The notes under the pieces: model-generated
Told to the model about the DNA's origin: nothing
The model's database searches: none
The model's input: only the letters and a program-made list of their open reading frames with translations
Made by a program: the position numbers and the translations under genes
Origin: Setophaga petechia
Lineage: Eukaryota; Chordata; Aves; Passeriformes; Parulidae
Length of the DNA stretch: 64,000 nucleotides
Direction: 5' to 3'
Assembly (NCBI GenBank): GCA_024362935.1
Contig: JANCRA010000019.1
Coordinates: forward strand, 9,048,501-9,112,500
Shown here: in pieces, positions 61,436 through 64,000 of the stretch
Layout: each line of letters starts with the position of its first letter
Numbering within the stretch: position 1 is the stretch's first letter

Positions 61436-64000
61436 GAGAGTAATTTGCCTCTTAATCAGAGATTTCAAAAATCAGGCTCCATCTGCTGAAGAATTCAAAG
61501 GTAAGAATTTTCCCTTTTCTTATTTCTTTTCCAAACAATTGGCAACAAACAGAAAGTCCATTTCTCAGTACCATTGCAAAGCACGTGTGTTATGGTCAAA
61601 TATATCATGTGCTATTATTGATTTTGTAACAAAGAATTCTTTCTATCAAAAGGTGCTTATCAAAATTAAATAGAATCAATAAATAGCTTGCTAATATTTT
61701 TGTGTGAGCCAGTTTTTAAATGGGTCACATTGTTCTTTTCTTTGTTGGGAACCTAAAATAGAAGTTATTATATCAACAGTGGTTTTCACATAATAAAATG
61801 CTATCTGAAATTTAGTTTGGTAATGTTTTCACAGAAAATTAAGGCTCAAGTAATATTGTTATTGTAAATTATCATAGTTTACTCTTTTTTTTCTATTTAG
61901 AAGTATATTCTTGATAGTAAAAATTGCAGTCAGAGTTCTGAAGAGAAAATTATTTTTCAGTACTGGCAACAAGGAAAATAAATATTCATGTTGAGAGCAT
62001 ATTATTGAGACTTCTTTTCCTTTCATGGGCCAAATTCTCTGCTGGCATATTTGATGCAATTCCACAGATTCCACTGGGACTTCACCAATTTGTGTTACAG
62101 AGAACACAGGACATTTTTTATTACTGTTGTAATTCTGTAAAAATAAGGATAAAATTGAAATAGAAGCATCAACAGCATTTTCTTTCACAGATCTTGGATT
62201 TGAGAGGCTATTTATGAACATCAAACTGTGGTCCATTTCTCCTTTGGGTATCATGCAGATGTGCAGCCACACAGCTGCAGCCCTTCAACACCAAGGGAAG
62301 TATGAGCTATCCCCAGACACCAGTAAAAAGCCAGGCAGATGCAGGCCACACAAGGTACACAGAGCAATCCAAGAGTCACCACCACCACCAGGGGAGGGTT
62401 TTTTTATGCTCACTGTGGAACACTCAGAGAAAATGGAAATTCAGATGTGCACAAGGGTGCAAGTTGTTTGGCCCAGCTCAGATTTGTGGATCACATCAGT
62501 GCTGGTGAGGATTGTGCTCAGGCAATGCCACGTGAGGCTGCAGAGAATTCCTTCTCAGAGAATGGATTTCCTCACTGCTGTGTAAGCAGCTTCTGTTCTC
62601 ACTCAGCCCTCAGTTCAGAATTAAAGGGCTACTCAGGGCTGCACTTCGGTGGCTGAAGTTAAAGTAAGACTAAAATGGTCAAAGCCATTTGCAACAATGA
62701 AAAGCATAATGAGGGAAAATAAAGAGGTCTTTCCACCACCTGCTGAGGAGAGGGGAAGTGCAGGAGAAAACACACTCAAGTACAAGGTCCTGACTATTTC
62801 TGGCACCATGTGTTAGACTCTTTAGGGATTCTTCAGAGAGGTGAACTTCACTTGCACTGAGATCAATGAAAACCTGTGCATTCAATCTGTTTCTCATAAA
62901 AAAATAACTCTGAGTCTCTCCAGTGTGCAAGTCAGAACTGTCTGAAAGTCACAGGGAAATGGAGGGCTGAAAGGCTAAGAGTTTTGTGCTTCTTTTTCTT
63001 TTTATACACTTTTTATTCCCACAGATCCTATGAGAAGCATAGGACTTCAGCACAGGGACAGCCAAAAAGATTCAGGGCTGTTAAAATAGTAGCTTGTTTA
63101 AATCCCAAGGTAAACTAGTTGTGCTAAATTAATCTGTGAACCCTCACATCAGATCTAGAGCCTCTGAGCAGTACAGATATTTTGAGATGATCTAATTGTG
63201 GTTGGAGAGAAGGGAGAGTGTGGGCACGAGTAACACTGTGCTGTGTGCTGCAGTGGTGATAGCACACAGCACAGGGCAAAAAGCTGACATGGGCAACACA
63301 GCCAGAACACCAGGGAGCAAAGGTATCTAGGCATTTCTAAAAGTTAATTGCTGGAATAATCATAGAATAGCAGATTTGAAATTGAAGGAAGATGTGTAAA
63401 GAAAAACTGGGAGTTCTTGGAAGTGATGATGGGATTAGAAAGAGCAGGGAAGAGTACTGTTGCCAGCTAATAGATCAATAGACAGGAATGTCTATTGCCT
63501 ATTGTCTCTTGTGGGAGTTTTTCCAGCTCATCAACAGGAGTCAGAGACACCCTGGGTAGCTTTGTTTTCTAAACTCAGGCAGGACCAGTTAAAAGCAGTG
63601 CCTCTCACTAGAGTGAATTAGAGGATACAAGTACTGCCACCTTTAACACGTGTTGGGGACAGGATTTGCCAGGTGAAGGCTGTGCCATGGAGCTGAAGGA
63701 GATGAGCATTTGTGGAACACCAGGGTCCTTCTGGACAATGCTCTTTTGTGGGTCTGGTACTGCCAGATGCTATCCAGAAACTATCCAGATATTTCCAATA
63801 TAATCACTAACACCAAACAAGAAGGCAACAGAGAAGACTTCTAATGTACTGCTGGGAAATTTGGAATATGTAGTATACTGCTATATCCACCCTCATTGAG
63901 TGGATGACATTTAAACACTGAAATGGATGTTTTTCAGAAATTCTGGACAACACTTTTGTTTTTACTCCTCTGCACAAATGGTGGAAAACATTTTTTTTAA
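61436..64000. other. No gene seen
   Basis: Unique-looking AT-rich DNA. Open frames near 61.86-62.27 kb (minus) and 62.2-62.6 kb (plus) show no family resemblance. One possible ancient repeat is listed separately. Confidence 0.6.
62025..62108. repeat. Possible ancient hairpin-type repeat
   Basis: GGGCCAAATTCTCTGCTGGC followed by a central CCACTGGGACTT and then CACCAATTTGTGTTACAG resembles a decayed palindromic repeat common in reptile genomes. Family not named; call from memory. Confidence 0.3.

Noticed and set aside
1..64000. Search for a novel multi-gene system, RNA genes or CRISPR-like arrays
   Set aside because: The window is a vertebrate single-gene locus with introns and retroelements. 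No clustered unknown genes, regularly spaced repeats or intact tRNA/rRNA genes were seen.

Overview
This window looks like nuclear DNA from a bird, most likely a songbird (Passeriformes). It has long AT-rich non-coding stretches, one GC-rich CpG island, GT-AG introns, and an interspersed-repeat load made almost entirely of CR1 LINE pieces. There is also one SINE with a tRNA-Ile-like head and a CR1-like tail, the TguSINE1 architecture described from zebra finch. The order-level call rests on remembered repeat consensus sequences. The bird call is firm.

The window holds one protein-coding gene: carbonic anhydrase-related protein VIII (CA8), on the minus strand. It runs from the start codon at 44798 to the stop codon at 8712-8710. 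All eight coding exons are present, each joined by a GT-AG intron with a matching reading phase, and the spliced CDS is 852 nt (283 codons plus stop). The product is the catalytically dead carbonic anhydrase that binds the type 1 inositol trisphosphate receptor. The first zinc ligand of active carbonic anhydrases is replaced by Arg (residue 109), while the other two (His111 and His134) remain. A consensus splice donor 32 nt past the stop indicates a 3'UTR intron, so the gene probably continues below position 8677.

Layout: 1-8677 is intronic or downstream DNA of CA8, with a CR1 copy split by an LTR-like insertion (3.8-4.8 kb) and a CR1 tail (7.5 kb). From 8678 to 44798 lies CA8, with introns of about 0.3 to 18 kb. 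These carry a solo LTR (10.9-11.7 kb), CR1 tails, MIR-like SINE relics, a GGAA microsatellite, a TguSINE1-like SINE and a perfect 54-bp tandem duplication. A CpG island at 44.43-45.2 kb marks the CA8 promoter, and a CR1 copy abuts its upstream edge. From 45.9 to 58.4 kb I see no gene. At 58.4-61.4 kb a minus-strand CR1 carries a second, plus-strand CR1 nested inside it. From 61.4 to 64.0 kb I see no gene.

I found no operon, defence locus, RNA gene, CRISPR array or other undescribed multi-gene system. The points most worth a second look are the nested retroelement structures, short templated-looking duplications in CA8 intron 7, and the shortened acidic N terminus and 3'UTR intron of CA8.
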